Below are positions 51,856 through 60,220 of a stretch of DNA of 64,000 nt, piece by piece. The DNA lies in contig NZ_BDAU01000033.1 of the NCBI RefSeq assembly GCF_001612615.1, forward strand, positions 62,001-126,000, read 5' to 3'. The DNA is from Nocardia amikacinitolerans NBRC 108937. Lineage in GTDB: Bacteria; Actinomycetota; Actinomycetes; Mycobacteriales; Mycobacteriaceae. The notes below the pieces were generated by a model. It worked only from the letters and a program-made list of their open reading frames with translations. It had not been told where the DNA came from and made no database searches. Position 1 is the stretch's first letter; every line of letters begins with the position of its first letter. The translations under genes were made by a program, and so were the position numbers.

Positions 51856-52614
51856 GTGATGGACAAGACGATGACCGATCCGGCGGCCGCGATCGCCGAC
51901 ATCCCCTCCGGCGCGTCGCTCGCCGTCGGCGGTTTCGGCCTCTGCGGCATCCCGGAGGCGCTAATCGAGGGGCTGGAGGCGGCCGGGGTCACCGATCTGA
52001 AAGTCGTGTCCAACAATTGCGGTGTGGACGACTGGGGGCTCGGGAAGCTGCTGGCCGCCGGACAGATTCGCCGCATCACCGCGTCCTACGTAGGGGAGAA
52101 CAAGGAATTCGCGCGGCAGTACCTCGCCGGGGAACTCGAGGTCGAACTGACGCCGCAGGGCAGCCTCGCCGAACGTCTGCGCGCGGGCGGGTGCGGCATC
52201 CCGGCCTTCTACACGCCCGCCGGGCTCGGCACCCCGATCGCCGACGGCACCATGCCGCTGCGCTACGCGCCCGACGGGACGGTGGCCGTGCACGCGCCCG
52301 CGAAGGAAATCCGGATCTTCGACGACCGCGAATACGTGCTGGAGTCCGCGATCACCACCGACTTCGCGCTCGTGCACGCCGCGCTCGGCGATCGGCACGG
52401 CAATCTCGTATTCAACGCCGCGGCAGGAAATTTCAACGCGCTGTGCGCGATGGCGGGACGGATCACGATCGCGGAGGTGGAGCAGCTCGTCGAGCCCGGG
52501 GAGATCCCGCCCGGTCACGTGCACGTGCCAGGGGTGTTCGTGCAGCGGGTCGTCCCTGTCGGCGCCGTGGAGAAGCGCATCGAGAAGCGCACGGTCCGCA
52601 CGGCCGCGATCTGA
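51856..52614 (+). CDS. 3-oxoacid CoA-transferase, subunit A
   Basis: Transfers CoA from succinyl-CoA (or similar) to a 3-oxoacid, with subunit B. The 252-residue protein has LAVGGFGLCGIPEALIEGL, VVSNNCGVDDWGLGKLL, SYVGENKEFARQYLAGELEV, LTPQGSLAERLRAGGCGIPA and FYTPAGLGTP, the full pattern of SCOT/ScoA-type subunits. GGAG at 51844-51847 is 8 nt before GTG 51856; ATG 51859 is also possible. Follows the GntR remnant and precedes subunit B by 50 bp. Confidence 0.93.
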   Translation: MMDKTMTDPAAAIADIPSGASLAVGGFGLCGIPEALIEGLEAAGVTDLKVVSNNCGVDDWGLGKLLAAGQIRRITASYVGENKEFARQYLAGELEVELTPQGSLAERLRAGGCGIPAFYTPAGLGTPIADGTMPLRYAPDGTVAVHAPAKEIRIFDDREYVLESAITTDFALVHAALGDRHGNLVFNAAAGNFNALCAMAGRITIAEVEQLVEPGEIPPGHVHVPGVFVQRVVPVGAVEKRIEKRTVRTAAI

Positions 52615-52664
52615 TCAGAGACCCGTTCCACCCAAAGAAATTCAACGACGAGTGAGGTACACCC

Positions 52665-53321
52665 ATGCCATGGACCAGACCTGAGATGGCCGCCAGGGCC
52701 GCCCGCGAATTGACCGACGGGCAGTACGTCAATCTCGGCATCGGGCTGCCGACACTGGTGCCGAACTATGTGCCCGACGACATCACCGTCGTGCTGCACA
52801 GCGAGAACGGCATTCTCGGTGTCGGTCCGTATCCTATTGCGGGAGAGGAAGAACCGGATCTCATCAATGCGGGCAAGGAGACAGTGACGCTGCGCGGCGG
52901 CGGCTGCTACACCGATTCCGCGCTGTCGTTCGGCATCATCCGCGGTGGTCACCTCGACGTCGCGATCCTCGGGGCGATCCAAGTCTCGGCGGGCGGGGAT
53001 CTCGCCAACTGGTCCATCCCCGGGAAGATGATCAAAGGCATGGGCGGCGCGATGGACCTGGTGCACGGCGCGGGCCGCGTCATCGTGCTGACCGAGCACA
53101 ATGCCAAGGACGGCAGCCCCAAGATCGTCGAACAGTGCACACTTCCGCTGACCGGAGTCGGTGTGGTGCATCGGATCATCACCGATCTCGCGGTGCTCGA
53201 TGTCACCGTCACCGGATTGACGCTGCGGGAGCTCGCTCCTGGGGTCACACTCGACGAGGTGCGGGCCAGAACCGGAGCGCCCGTACTGACGTCCTCGGAA
53301 GCGCTGATCTCGGGACAGTAG
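52665..53321 (+). CDS. 3-oxoacid CoA-transferase, subunit B
   Basis: A 218-residue partner of the previous protein, starting MPWTRPEMAARAAREL with YVNLGIGLPTLVPNYV and the catalytic glutamate Glu 47 in HSENGILGVGP that forms the acyl-glutamyl intermediate. Later motifs GGCYTDSALSFGIIRGGHLD and NWSIPGKMIKGMGGAMDL are typical. Last gene of the plus-strand operon; ends 62 bp before a strong bidirectional terminator. Substrate could be acetoacetate from the FAA step or 3-oxoadipate; sequence alone does not decide. Confidence 0.93.
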   Translation: MPWTRPEMAARAARELTDGQYVNLGIGLPTLVPNYVPDDITVVLHSENGILGVGPYPIAGEEEPDLINAGKETVTLRGGGCYTDSALSFGIIRGGHLDVAILGAIQVSAGGDLANWSIPGKMIKGMGGAMDLVHGAGRVIVLTEHNAKDGSPKIVEQCTLPLTGVGVVHRIITDLAVLDVTVTGLTLRELAPGVTLDEVRARTGAPVLTSSEALISGQ

Positions 53322-53382
53322 TCCGGCCATCGGAGGAATCGGCGGCATGCCACCTCGTGAATGCCGCTGCCGGCCGAAAGTC

Positions 53383-53423
53383 CCACTGGGGGCGCCTGAC
53401 TCGAAGTCGGGCGCCCCCAGTGG
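53383..53423. terminator. Bidirectional terminator
   Basis: 14-bp arms CCACTGGGGGCGCC (53383-53396) and GGCGCCCCCAGTGG (53410-53423), with an inner 4-bp pairing between them, lie between the convergent CoA-transferase and esterase genes. Confidence 0.8.
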
Positions 53424-53425
53424 TT

Positions 53426-54256
53426 TCAGGACAACCGTGCCCGCAGCCAGGCCGCGGTGAGCGCCAGGTTGGCGGAACTATCGAAGGCGGGATCCTCGTG
53501 TCCGGCGCCGCCGAGCACACAGTATGTCGAGTCGACCCGCGCTCGAGCGAGGGCGTCGTGCAGCATCCGGCTCTGAGTTTCCGATGCAATGTGGTCGCGG
53601 TCGCCGTGGGCGATGAGGAAAGGCGGAGCGGCCGAGTGCACGCGCGCGAGTGGACTGGCCGCGGCGACCTCGGTGTCGTCGACGGCGATCGAACCCCTTC
53701 CGAATAGGGCGGATTCGACAGGTGGGGTGACGACCAGCTGTTCCAGTCGAGTTCGCCTGCTGTTGGCGATGAGGTCGCTGGGTGCGAACCAGGCGACGAC
53801 GGCCTGTACCGAACTGGCTCGGTCGGGATGATCCCCGAGCCGGCCTTCCAATTCGGTGTCACCGGCGGTCAAGCCGACCAGAGTCGCCAGACAGCCCCCC
53901 GCGGAGGCGCCCCACACGCCGATACGATCGACGCCGAGGCCGTGGGTGGCGCCGCACGCGCGTAACCACCGTACGGCGGCTTTCACATCGTGCACCTGGG
54001 CCGGGTACCGCGCGTCCGGGGCCAATCGATAGTTGACGGCCGCCACTGCGATCCCATGGCGCGCTATTGCGGACAATCGCTGGTCCGCGTTGTCCTTCTT
54101 GTCGCCGACGGTCCAGCCGCCGCCGTGCAGATAGACGACGACGGGGACTGGCGTGTCGGAGACGGGGCGATGAAGATCGAGAGTGAGCTTCTGCGTGCCG
54201 ACGGTCGCATAGGGCAGGTCGTAGTCGATCTCGATGCGGTGTGCGGTGTTGTCCAT
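53426..54256 (-). CDS. Alpha/beta hydrolase, hormone-sensitive-lipase-type esterase
   Basis: A 276-residue esterase with the oxyanion motif VVYLHGGGWTVGD (HGGG), the substrate-wall segment AAVNYRLAPDARYPA, the nucleophile elbow VWGASAGGCLATL, acid PFLIAHGDRDHIA and His in GAGHEDPA. ATG 54256 has GGAAGGAC upstream. It is second in a two-gene unit after DoxX; a palindrome like those of the 48 kb operon lies upstream of that unit. Confidence 0.9.
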   Translation of the reverse strand: MDNTAHRIEIDYDLPYATVGTQKLTLDLHRPVSDTPVPVVVYLHGGGWTVGDKKDNADQRLSAIARHGIAVAAVNYRLAPDARYPAQVHDVKAAVRWLRACGATHGLGVDRIGVWGASAGGCLATLVGLTAGDTELEGRLGDHPDRASSVQAVVAWFAPSDLIANSRRTRLEQLVVTPPVESALFGRGSIAVDDTEVAAASPLARVHSAAPPFLIAHGDRDHIASETQSRMLHDALARARVDSTYCVLGGAGHEDPAFDSSANLALTAAWLRARLS

Positions 54257-54305
54257 GAAGTGGGTCCTTCCAGTGAATCTCGGGATCGCGTCGCGAACTG
54301 AGATG

Positions 54306-54704
54306 TCAGTCGCGTGCGGCGTCGAGGTAGGCGAAGACCAGGCCGCCGAGCATGGCCGCGTTCTTCTGGAACTGGATGCGCTGCTGCTTGCGAATCGCTG
54401 GTTCATCGGTGGTCCAGTAGGAGTGGCCGGCAAAGGTGGTCGGCACCAGCGATGCGAAGAGCGCCACCGCAGACAGGCGGGGCATGATCCCCAGCGCCAA
54501 CAGCATGCCGCCCACGGCCTGCGCGGTGCCGTTGGCGCGCACGATCAAGGTGTCGTTGGACGGGATCGGGGCGACCTTTCGGATCGTCGCCAGTGTGCTC
54601 GCGGCGAGTTCGACGCGTGCACCGGGCTCGCGCGCGGCTTCCCATCCGAGCACGGCATAGGTGGATCCGGTAAGGATCCGTGCGGCAGTACGGAGCGCGT
54701 TCAT
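54306..54704 (-). CDS. DoxX family membrane protein
   Basis: A 132-residue protein of four hydrophobic helices: ARILTGSTYAVLGWEAA, ANGTAQAVGGMLLALGI, SAVALFASLVPTTFAGHSYW and KNAAMLGGLVFAYLDA. The GHSYW-type loop and the overall spacing fit DoxX/DoxD-like proteins, which take part in quinone or thiol redox balance. First of a two-gene unit with the esterase (50 bp gap). A palindromic site is 200 bp upstream. Confidence 0.82.
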   Translation of the reverse strand: MNALRTAARILTGSTYAVLGWEAAREPGARVELAASTLATIRKVAPIPSNDTLIVRANGTAQAVGGMLLALGIMPRLSAVALFASLVPTTFAGHSYWTTDEPAIRKQQRIQFQKNAAMLGGLVFAYLDAARD

Positions 54705-54903
54705 ACGCGGGTCCCCTTCTCGTGTTCCGGTGCGGTGATCGTTGACGGCCGATCGGTCGCCCGGCGCTGCCGCGTGGCGAGGTCGGCCTTCGAGCAGTGC
54801 CGGGTCCGTCCAAGCCGACCGAGTGCGGGGCGCACCACCAGAGACCGCACCGGGTGTCCTCGCAGGCGGGCCATGGTTCCAGGGACGGTCAACTGCTCGC
54901 GGT

Positions 54904-54920
54904 CTTCTGTATAGCAGAAC
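54904..54920. promoter_or_regulatory. TTCTG-N5-CAGAA palindrome upstream of DoxX/esterase
   Basis: CTTCTGTATAGCAGAAC contains the perfect arms TTCTG and CAGAA. Written on the other strand, the site at 48216 is GTTCTGTAGAATAGAAC, agreeing at 13 of 17 positions. The gap 54705-54963 has no gene. Confidence 0.55.
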
Positions 54921-54963
54921 ATTTTCCGCTGTGCGAAACTTTCCAGAGTTGTCCTGTCAGAGC

Positions 54964-55590
54964 TCAGGCGAGAATCTGACCGCCGTGAAACCGCTCGAGG
55001 TCTTCGATGAGAAAGGCGACCGTCTCCACCGCTTGCATGGCATATGTGAGCTCGTCGCCGACAGCGCTCACGACGGTGACGGTGTCCGTGGCCTCGTCCG
55101 CCCAGCGGGCGAACAGGCGACGGTATGCGTCGTCGGCTCGGTCCGCCAGTGCCTGAACTTTGCCGCGATAGACCGAGAGCCCGATCGGATCCGGTTGGAC
55201 CCGAAGAGCTTCCATGGTGCGGCGAGTGCCTTCGTCGAGGAGTCCGATCAGGGTGGTGAGCTCGTCGGGCAGGGCGGTGAGACGGTGCCGATCGGCCTGC
55301 GCTGCCGCCGCGACCAAGTGGTCCATGACCACGTCCAAGGCTCGGCACAGGCGGCGGAGATCTAGGGATTCGGCATCGGTGCGAGCACCGGTCGCGAGCA
55401 CGGTGCACATCCGGTCGACCAGCACGTCCCCGGCTCGACCCAGCCGCGCCATGCGCTCACTGATCTCGCGATGATCGGCGTCCGGCCCGCTCAGGTATCG
55501 GAGCGTCTGGGCTCCGTGCACGAGGTTGTGCGCGACAGCTCGGAAATAGTCGCGGACGCTATACGGTATGAAGGTTTCTTCCTGCGGCAT
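54964..55590 (-). CDS. DUF47/PhoU-like protein
   Basis: A 208-residue all-helical protein. Its helices (VRDYFRAVAHNLVHGAQTL, ISERMARLGRAGDVLVDRM, RRLCRALDVVMDHLVAAAAQ, LTTLIGLLDEGTRRTMEAL, YAMQAVETVAFLIEDLERF) have the D-x-V/M-D-H and E-x-D spacing of the DUF47/PhoU-related family, linked to phosphate transport regulation. AGGAGC precedes ATG 55590. It is the last gene, 42 nt after CotH, of the six-gene porin/VTC operon and supports a phosphate connection for that unit. Confidence 0.75.
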   Translation of the reverse strand: MPQEETFIPYSVRDYFRAVAHNLVHGAQTLRYLSGPDADHREISERMARLGRAGDVLVDRMCTVLATGARTDAESLDLRRLCRALDVVMDHLVAAAAQADRHRLTALPDELTTLIGLLDEGTRRTMEALRVQPDPIGLSVYRGKVQALADRADDAYRRLFARWADEATDTVTVVSAVGDELTYAMQAVETVAFLIEDLERFHGGQILA

Positions 55591-55632
55591 GATTTGCTCC
55601 TGTGCTTCGCGGATAGCCGGCACGGCGCGAGC

Positions 55633-57171
55633 TCACGATCGGTCGATCACGGGGTTGGCGGCTAGCGCCTCGGCGCGTCGCTGGAGACGCTCAGCGAGCT
55701 CGTCGGTCCGAGTTTTCAGTGTTTCCTCCGTCAGCCCGTCCGACGTGGGCACCGTCGCGGCCACCTCCTCGGTGATCTCGACGGCTCGGCCGTTCGCGAA
55801 GAACTCGTCGTACAGCTGCCGGTACGCGTCCTCGTACTGCGCGGTGAACGCGCTCGATGCGAGGTATCGATCGATCAGCGTATTGCCGATCTTGATTCCC
55901 GAAGCGCCCGAGGGCATTTCCGGGGGAATCTGTGCGTTGCCGCCCCCGAACGAGATGATGATCTCGTCGTGCGGGCCCGCTGTCGAGTCGCTCTGCAGGA
56001 CGAGATTGAGATCCCAAGAAATGATGGAGAATTTCTGCGTCTCCAAGTCGTACCAGAGAAAGCCGTTGCGGCCGGGACCGGAGATGTCGTCGAAGTTGAC
56101 CAGCAGGTTCTGAGTGGCGGTGTACCGGGCCAAGGATGCGGTGTCGACCCGGTTACCGAGTTCCGCCGCGAACGTCGCGTCGTCCGCCTCGTCCAGCCAT
56201 TTCAGGAAGGAGATGATTGGCTGCAAGTCCATCGAACCCTGCCCGTTGACCTGAGTGAACTGCTCGGCGTAGGTGGTCTGGTCGTCGCCCTGGTAGCTGA
56301 AGTCCGCGTCCGCGGTGACCTTATATAGCACGCCGTCGCCCTCGGTCAACGAGTCCGCGTAGCCCTCGTCGGGATGTTCGAGAATCAGCCTGGTCTGGGA
56401 TGCGGAACCGTTGACCGAATACACCGCGTAGCCGTACCGCTGGGTCGGTTGCCCGGACTCGGCGGTGATCTCCAGCGCCACCGCCTCGTTGAGTACCGGA
56501 GATCCCGGTCGGATCGACAACTCGGTCATCCCTTGATATGCCCGGCCTTCGACGTACTCGTTGAAGCTGAGCAGCAGCGGCAGCGAGGCGGGATCGTCCA
56601 CGCTGAGGATGACCATATTCGCCGGTCCCATTCCTTGGCCCGCTTGGTCGCCCCTGGCCGGTGCGTGGGCTCCACCGGTTGCGTGGTCGGCGCCGGGCCG
56701 CTGTTCGCCACCGGGTTGTTGGGCGCCACCTAGTTGTTGCGCGCCGCCCGGCCGATGTTCGATGCCACGCAGGCTCATCAAGGTCGAATTGCCCTTCAGC
56801 CGGGCCGCGACATCGGTGAGTAGCGTGCCGTCGATTGTGACCTCGGCACTGACCCAGTCCTTTTCCCCCTCCTTTTGATAGGTCTCGATCATGTCCTGAT
56901 ATTCGGCGGCATTGATCTCGACGGTGATCTCGTGCTCGGTGGTCGCGTCGAACAGGTCGACGGTGCCCGCGATATTCTCGGTGATCGGCGAGCTGATCAC
57001 CGACGCGTCACCGGTGATCAGCGGCCGTATCGGCGCCGTGCCGAAGACGGTTGCCATGACAGTGACGAAGACGCCGAACGCGGCGGCCAGTTTCCAGTTC
57101 TGCCGCAGTGACCTCGGAAACCGGTGGCGTAAGCGCGATTTCGGCGGCTGAGGGGCTCCAGCGGATGACAT
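55633..57171 (-). CDS. CotH kinase family protein
   Basis: A 512-residue protein with one N-terminal TM segment (WKLAAAFGVFVTVMATVFGT), an extracytoplasmic beta region, and the CotH fold: VAARLKGNSTLMSLRG, LPLLLSFNEYVEG, YAVYSVNGSASQTRL, GVLYKVTADADFSYQGDD, TQNLLVNFDDISGPGRN and the active-site ISWDLNLVLQSD. CotH proteins are atypical secreted kinases. A Gly/Gln/Pro-rich insert (residues about 142-180) replaces a loop between the two lobes. Its start overlaps the DUF4956 stop by one base, so the two are coupled. Confidence 0.9.
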   Translation of the reverse strand: MSSAGAPQPPKSRLRHRFPRSLRQNWKLAAAFGVFVTVMATVFGTAPIRPLITGDASVISSPITENIAGTVDLFDATTEHEITVEINAAEYQDMIETYQKEGEKDWVSAEVTIDGTLLTDVAARLKGNSTLMSLRGIEHRPGGAQQLGGAQQPGGEQRPGADHATGGAHAPARGDQAGQGMGPANMVILSVDDPASLPLLLSFNEYVEGRAYQGMTELSIRPGSPVLNEAVALEITAESGQPTQRYGYAVYSVNGSASQTRLILEHPDEGYADSLTEGDGVLYKVTADADFSYQGDDQTTYAEQFTQVNGQGSMDLQPIISFLKWLDEADDATFAAELGNRVDTASLARYTATQNLLVNFDDISGPGRNGFLWYDLETQKFSIISWDLNLVLQSDSTAGPHDEIIISFGGGNAQIPPEMPSGASGIKIGNTLIDRYLASSAFTAQYEDAYRQLYDEFFANGRAVEITEEVAATVPTSDGLTEETLKTRTDELAERLQRRAEALAANPVIDRS

Positions 57172-57848
57172 CAGATATCAGTCTGGTCGTAGCCGGTCAG
57201 CACCGTGACGCGCTGACCGGTGTTGACGCCGCTGAGGGCGGAGATCAACTCGGCGGGCCGGACGCCCTGCTTCAGCTGCGCGGTGTAGTAGAACTCGGTC
57301 AAGGCCCCTGCGCGGACGCTTTCGGTGCTGACCAGCTCGAACTCCTTGGTGTTGGCCACCAGGATGTCCTCGACCACGGCCTGATAGCCGGGCTCGGGCG
57401 GCACCTGCACCTTGATCACCTGCCGCTGCACGTCCAGCTTGAACCAATTGAAGCGATGCATCAGCAGCAGCACCAGGCATATGGCGACGGTGGCGGCGAT
57501 GGCGAGCACATAGAAGCGGGTGCCGGTGGTCATGCCGATCGCCATCACCAGGAAGATGAAGCCGACGTCTCGGGTCTCCTTGATGGCGTTGCGGAATCGG
57601 ATCACCGACAGTGCACCGACCAGCGCGAACGCGCGGGCGATATTCGACCCGACGACGAGCATGATCAGGCTGATCACCATGCCGACCACGACGAGGGTCT
57701 GCACGTAGGACTGGCTGTAGGAAATGTTCTTGTGGGTCCGTTTATAGACGAACGCGATTATTGACGACAGGACGAACGACAGCGACAGCGACACCACGAT
57801 GTCGAAAGTGGTGAAGGTGCCGCTCAGGTCCTGGATGTCGAGATTCAT
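57171..57848 (-). CDS. DUF4956 membrane protein
   Basis: A 225-residue protein with TM helices in the first half (FDIVVSLSLSFVLSSIIAFV, VVVGMVISLIMLVVG, DVGFIFLVMAIGMT, LAIAATVAICLVLLLM) and the DUF4956 signature GALSVIRFRNAIKETRD between them. The C-terminal 90 residues form a soluble domain. DUF4956 is typically found next to VTC and CotH genes. ATG 57848 overlaps the VTC stop (ATGA). Biochemical role is unknown; it may be the membrane partner of the VTC protein. Confidence 0.9.
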   Translation of the reverse strand: MNLDIQDLSGTFTTFDIVVSLSLSFVLSSIIAFVYKRTHKNISYSQSYVQTLVVVGMVISLIMLVVGSNIARAFALVGALSVIRFRNAIKETRDVGFIFLVMAIGMTTGTRFYVLAIAATVAICLVLLLMHRFNWFKLDVQRQVIKVQVPPEPGYQAVVEDILVANTKEFELVSTESVRAGALTEFYYTAQLKQGVRPAELISALSGVNTGQRVTVLTGYDQTDI

Positions 57849-58756
57849 GACTGTACCTCTGCGCGCGAGTCGGGACGATGCGCCGCGAAATCGGCTATGT
57901 CGTCGAGTGATTGGAACCGAGAGCGCGGAGCGAGCCGGTAGGCCTCGACGCTCTGGCAGTACTTCGAGATCCGCACGACCGACATGTTCAGCCGTGCGGT
58001 GAGATCGGAGACCCAGTACGGAATGCGCTCGTTGGCCTTGATCTCCACGATGCACAGGTGTGGCGGGATGATGAAGCGGTTCTCCGTCACCGCGCCCAGA
58101 TGGAAGTCGCGGTCACGCCCGTGCACCCGGTGATCGATGGTGGCGCGCAAGCCGAGATCGGAGTCGGTGCCGACGAACGCCTCCCGGTTGTAGCCGGTGG
58201 TGACGATCGGACGCAGGTCCAGCTTGGTAACCAGCTCGCTGACTTCGTTGACGAAGGCCTGTTGGCGCCCCTCCAAGGAGATATCGAGACGGCCAGCGCA
58301 CAACGCGCGGGCTTGATGGTACGGCAGCCGGATGCGTCGCTTCTGCGTCACACGATTCACCCGCTGTTTGATCTCGACGAAAACCGGTGTCTCTTCGGTC
58401 ACTTCGCCCGGGTCGCCGTACAGGCGCAGCCGCAATTTGCGGCGGAACTTCAAGCCTTCGATCTTCTCCCAGTAGAAGCGCAGATTCCGGGTGTCGTAGT
58501 ACAGGCTGGTCACCGGGTAGCCGCCGGCGTCTCCATGTGCGTCTGCGGCCATGCGGTCGCGCAGTGCGGCACGCAGCGCCGGGACGTCGCGCTCGTCGGC
58601 CAAGTACTTGATCTCGTACCGGTTGAACGCGTGTAGTGCGCTGGCGGTCTCGGTGACCACGCTGCGTTCCTCGTCGCTGTGGGCGACTATGGAAGTGCCG
58701 CCGGTGTCTTGGACGGTCCGGCCATTGAAATTGGACAGCCGTTCGAACAGTTTCAC
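57845..58756 (-). CDS. VTC-domain (polyphosphate-polymerase-type) protein
   Basis: A 303-residue triphosphate-tunnel protein related to yeast Vtc4, which makes polyphosphate from ATP. Tunnel residues are in place: RYEIKY (46-51), SLYYDT (84-89), RKLRLRLYG (106-114), VEIKQR (127-132), RRIRLP (140-145), LRATIDHR (203-210), VEIK (237-240) and SKYC (264-267), giving the alternating Arg/Lys and Glu side chains that bind triphosphate and metal. GTG 58756 has GAGGAGG upstream. It has no membrane segment and no SPX domain; DUF4956 may supply the membrane part. Polymerase activity is inferred. Confidence 0.88.
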   Translation of the reverse strand: MKLFERLSNFNGRTVQDTGGTSIVAHSDEERSVVTETASALHAFNRYEIKYLADERDVPALRAALRDRMAADAHGDAGGYPVTSLYYDTRNLRFYWEKIEGLKFRRKLRLRLYGDPGEVTEETPVFVEIKQRVNRVTQKRRIRLPYHQARALCAGRLDISLEGRQQAFVNEVSELVTKLDLRPIVTTGYNREAFVGTDSDLGLRATIDHRVHGRDRDFHLGAVTENRFIIPPHLCIVEIKANERIPYWVSDLTARLNMSVVRISKYCQSVEAYRLAPRSRFQSLDDIADFAAHRPDSRAEVQS

Positions 58757-58803
58757 CGTTCCTCCTCTGTTGTGGACGTGCGGACCACGCTGCAATCGGC
58801 GAT

Positions 58804-59490
58804 CTATCCGATGCTGAAAGGCTGTCCGTACACGGTGACCTTGGTCTTCGAACCCTTCTGGTACGCGGTGACATTCGCGTACAGTCGTGCCTGCGCGTAG
58901 CCGGCGCAGCCGGTGAGCCCGAAAGTCTTGTCGGTGAAGGTGAGGCTGCCGTTGTTGCCTTCGAACGTGAAGTAGCCGACCGTTTCGGTGTCGCCGTTCT
59001 CGTCCTTCTGCTCGATCTGCAGGATCGAATACCGCTTGACCTCGCCGGGCCCGAGCGTGACATCGCCGCCTGCCGCGGCGCTGACGGCGATGTCGCCGTC
59101 GCCGAGCTCGGCATCGCCGCCAGCGTCGGCGCCGGCACCGAAGGCGACCTGGCACCCGATGATGTAGCCGACCTCGATGCGGCCGCTGGTCATCGACTCC
59201 GCGCCGGTGACGGCGACATGGCCGGAGACCCAGACGTTACGGTGCAGCGGTGTGGCGCCCATCGATGGCGAAATCGTCGCGGAATCGTCGCTGGTGACCG
59301 TCACGATCCCACCGTCGATGAGTGTCTCACTGACAGAGACCGGCGGTAGTTCGACGAATTGATCGGCGTGCGCCGCGCCTGGCGACAGAAATCCGAGCGC
59401 GACGGCGGTGCCGCCTGCCAGGCTGACGATGCGAATAGCGCGGCTGCCGAGGGTCCTGTTCAAACCGTGTCCTTGTGCTGTGCTGATCAT
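58804..59490 (-). CDS. MspA family porin
   Basis: A 228-residue secreted protein: signal peptide IRIVSLAGGTAVALGFLSPG cut near AAHADQ, then the MspA-type mature region with DDSATISPSMGATPLHRNVW, SGRIEVGYIIGCQVAFGAGA, a Gly/Asp-rich strand section, GPGEVKRYSI and LTGCAGYAQARLYANVTAY ending in YGQPFSIG. The two Cys could pair. It starts at ATG 59490, 7 nt after its tandem paralog. A paired arrangement is known for the hetero-oligomeric NfpA/NfpB channel of Nocardia farcinica. Confidence 0.87.
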   Translation of the reverse strand: MISTAQGHGLNRTLGSRAIRIVSLAGGTAVALGFLSPGAAHADQFVELPPVSVSETLIDGGIVTVTSDDSATISPSMGATPLHRNVWVSGHVAVTGAESMTSGRIEVGYIIGCQVAFGAGADAGGDAELGDGDIAVSAAAGGDVTLGPGEVKRYSILQIEQKDENGDTETVGYFTFEGNNGSLTFTDKTFGLTGCAGYAQARLYANVTAYQKGSKTKVTVYGQPFSIG

Positions 59491-59497
59491 TCGAGCC

Positions 59498-60094
59498 TCA
59501 GCCGATGCTGAAGGGCTGGCCGTACAGCGCACCGGTGTACCGGTGCGCGCCATTGTCGGTGGTCAGGCTGACAACCGAACGGGCCTGCGCGTAGCCGCCG
59601 CAACCGGTGATCTCGATGCCCTGATCTCGGTATCGGATGCTCGCCTTGCCGTCGACGAGGTCGATATCGGTCACCTTCGCGTACTTCACCTCGCCCGCGT
59701 TCAGTGGCACCGCCAATCCCGCGGAGACCGAGGGGGAGTCGAGGTCGATCGTGGCACCGAGTTCAGCCTTCAGTCCCTCGAGATCGACCTGGCAGCCGAC
59801 GAGATAGCCGATTTCGAGCTCGGTTTCGACGTCCGCGGGCGCTGTCCCGGTGGCGTTGCCGCTGACCCACGCGGTACGACCGGTGCCGTTGGCGTTGAGT
59901 GCGGGGGAAATCACGGCATGCTCGCCGAAGCTGTTGAAGAAGTACGGGCCCACGGTTCGTTCGCCGCCGGGGAGGTCTATCGCGGTGTCGGCGTGCGCGG
60001 TGCCCGCGCAGGTGGGAACCGCGATAACGGTGGCGATCAGCCCCAGTCCGATCCGGCGCCGGTATCCCGCCATCCGATTGTTGTCAGTTCGCAT
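59498..60094 (-). CDS. MspA family porin
   Basis: A 198-residue tandem paralog of the previous porin and first gene of the six-gene operon. Signal peptide IGLGLIATVIAVPTCAGT ends near AHADTAI; the mature part has GEHAVISPALNANGTGRTAW, LEIGYLVGCQVDLEGLKAEL, NAGEVKYAKV, GCGGYAQARSVVSL and the same YGQPFSIG end. It probably forms a mixed channel with the second porin. The promoter region contains three 11-bp-phased repeats at 60221-60249, about 130 bp upstream. Confidence 0.87.
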   Translation of the reverse strand: MRTDNNRMAGYRRRIGLGLIATVIAVPTCAGTAHADTAIDLPGGERTVGPYFFNSFGEHAVISPALNANGTGRTAWVSGNATGTAPADVETELEIGYLVGCQVDLEGLKAELGATIDLDSPSVSAGLAVPLNAGEVKYAKVTDIDLVDGKASIRYRDQGIEITGCGGYAQARSVVSLTTDNGAHRYTGALYGQPFSIG

Positions 60095-60220
60095 CGATGT
60101 CTTTCGCGTGCAGGGTTTTTGCTGGTCTGTCGACCGTTGTGTGGCTGCCGTGCGCCGCGAGCGGAATGCCCACGTGATGTTGCGCGCGGAATCACGCAGC
60201 AGCCATCTAGAAGACAAATG

